6,988 nucleotides of DNA. Source: Pseudomonadota bacterium (GTDB taxonomy: Bacteria > Pseudomonadota > Gammaproteobacteria > Steroidobacterales > Steroidobacteraceae). The stretch is taken from positions 1 to 6,988 of the forward strand of contig JAEYXD010000255.1 of NCBI GenBank assembly GCA_023428645.1, in the 5' to 3' direction. The translations under genes were made by a program, and so were the position numbers. The stretch's first letter is position 1. Each line of letters opens with the position of its first letter. The notes beneath the pieces were generated by a model. The model had not been told where the DNA came from. It was given only the letters and a program-made list of their open reading frames with translations, and did not search any database. Shown here one piece after another: positions 6,741-6,988 of the stretch.

Positions 6741-6927
6741 ATCGCCCGTTGCATCTTCAAATGCATCTGCGAACACATCGCGCCGTTGCATCTTCAAATC
6801 ATCTGCAAACACATCGCGCCAGTTGTATCTTCAAAAGCATCTGCAAACACATCTCGCCCGTTGCATCTTCAAAAGCATCTGCAAAACGCATCGCGCCAGT
6901 TGCGTCTTCAAAAGCATCTGCAAACAC
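6741..6927 (-). repeat. Five imperfect 36-39 bp tandem repeats upstream of the fliM promoter
   Basis: Five head-to-tail copies lie at 6741-6776, 6777-6812, 6813-6850, 6851-6889 and 6890-6927 (36, 36, 38, 39 and 38 bp). Each reads on the plus strand roughly ATCGCGCC, GTTGCATCTTCAAAA, GCATCTGCAAACAC. Inside each unit a 12-bp motif recurs (GCATCTTCAAAA, then GCATCTGCAAAC), so the array looks built from shorter duplications. The stretch is visibly richer in A/T than the genes. Unequal unit lengths argue against a coding repeat. It ends about 26 bp upstream of the sigma-28-like promoter, so a regulatory role is possible but unproven. Confidence 0.85.
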
Positions 6928-6988
6928 ATCTTCGATTGCAGCACCTGCGCTCGCGCACCGTCTCATGAGATGAAGCATGGCGCTCGCT
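6928..6988. other. Degenerate end of the repeat array and unassigned right edge
   Basis: ATCTTCGATTGCAG at 6928-6941 resembles a decayed sixth repeat. Beyond it are a 10-bp palindrome TCTCATGAGA (6961-6970) and two copies of GCGCTCGC (6947-6954 and 6980-6987). ATG codons at 6970 and 6977 on the plus strand could begin a divergent gene, but too few bases remain and no clear ribosome-binding site is visible. Confidence 0.35.

Noticed and set aside
6741..6927. CRISPR array
   Set aside because: The units are directly abutting with no unique spacers, so this is a tandem minisatellite-like repeat.
6632..6973. Plus-strand ORFs across the repeat array
   Set aside because: They only translate the repeats. 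Unit lengths of 36-39 bp break any constant frame, and the peptides resemble no protein.

Overview
The window is a single flagellar gene block. Seven flagellar genes plus one very small extra ORF are all read from the minus strand, right to left: fliM-like, fliN, fliP, a 38-codon ORF, fliQ, fliR, flhB, flhA. Junctions are tight: gaps of 3, 12, 10 and 7 nt and overlaps of 1, 1 and 4 nt, so the block reads as one operon. High GC, strong G/C preference at third codon positions and the protein sequences suggest a proteobacterium, most likely a betaproteobacterium such as a Burkholderiales member. That placement is a family-level impression, not a database result.

Region by region: positions 1-244 lie downstream of flhA. 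They hold a possible tail of a converging plus-strand gene (to 56) and a bulged hairpin (201-234), and otherwise nothing I can assign. Positions 245-5422 encode the export-gate proteins FlhA, FlhB, FliR, FliQ and FliP, with the unexplained 38-codon ORF fitted exactly between fliP and fliQ. Positions 5422-6657 encode a FliN and a short FliM-like C-ring protein. Positions 6658-6740 hold a good sigma-28 (FliA-type) promoter candidate reading into fliM. Positions 6741-6927 hold five imperfect 36-39 bp tandem repeats, and 6928-6988 a degenerate tail of the array with no clear gene.

How the genes work together: FliP, FliQ and FliR form the membrane export channel and FlhB wraps it and switches substrate class. 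FlhA is the nonameric export-gate ring that receives substrates, while FliM and FliN form the cytoplasmic C-ring (torque, switching, cargo docking). The order flhA-flhB-fliR-fliQ-fliP-fliN-fliM, the absence of fliO, and a shortened FliM without the CheY-binding N-terminus resemble lateral/secondary flagellar (Flag-2-like) loci more than a primary chemotaxis-controlled flagellum. That is inference from order and sequence features.

The points most worth a second look are the translationally coupled 38-codon ORF between fliP and fliQ, the repeat array immediately upstream of the promoter, the sigma-28-like promoter in front of an early-structural operon, and the NPQH variant of the FlhB self-cleavage site.
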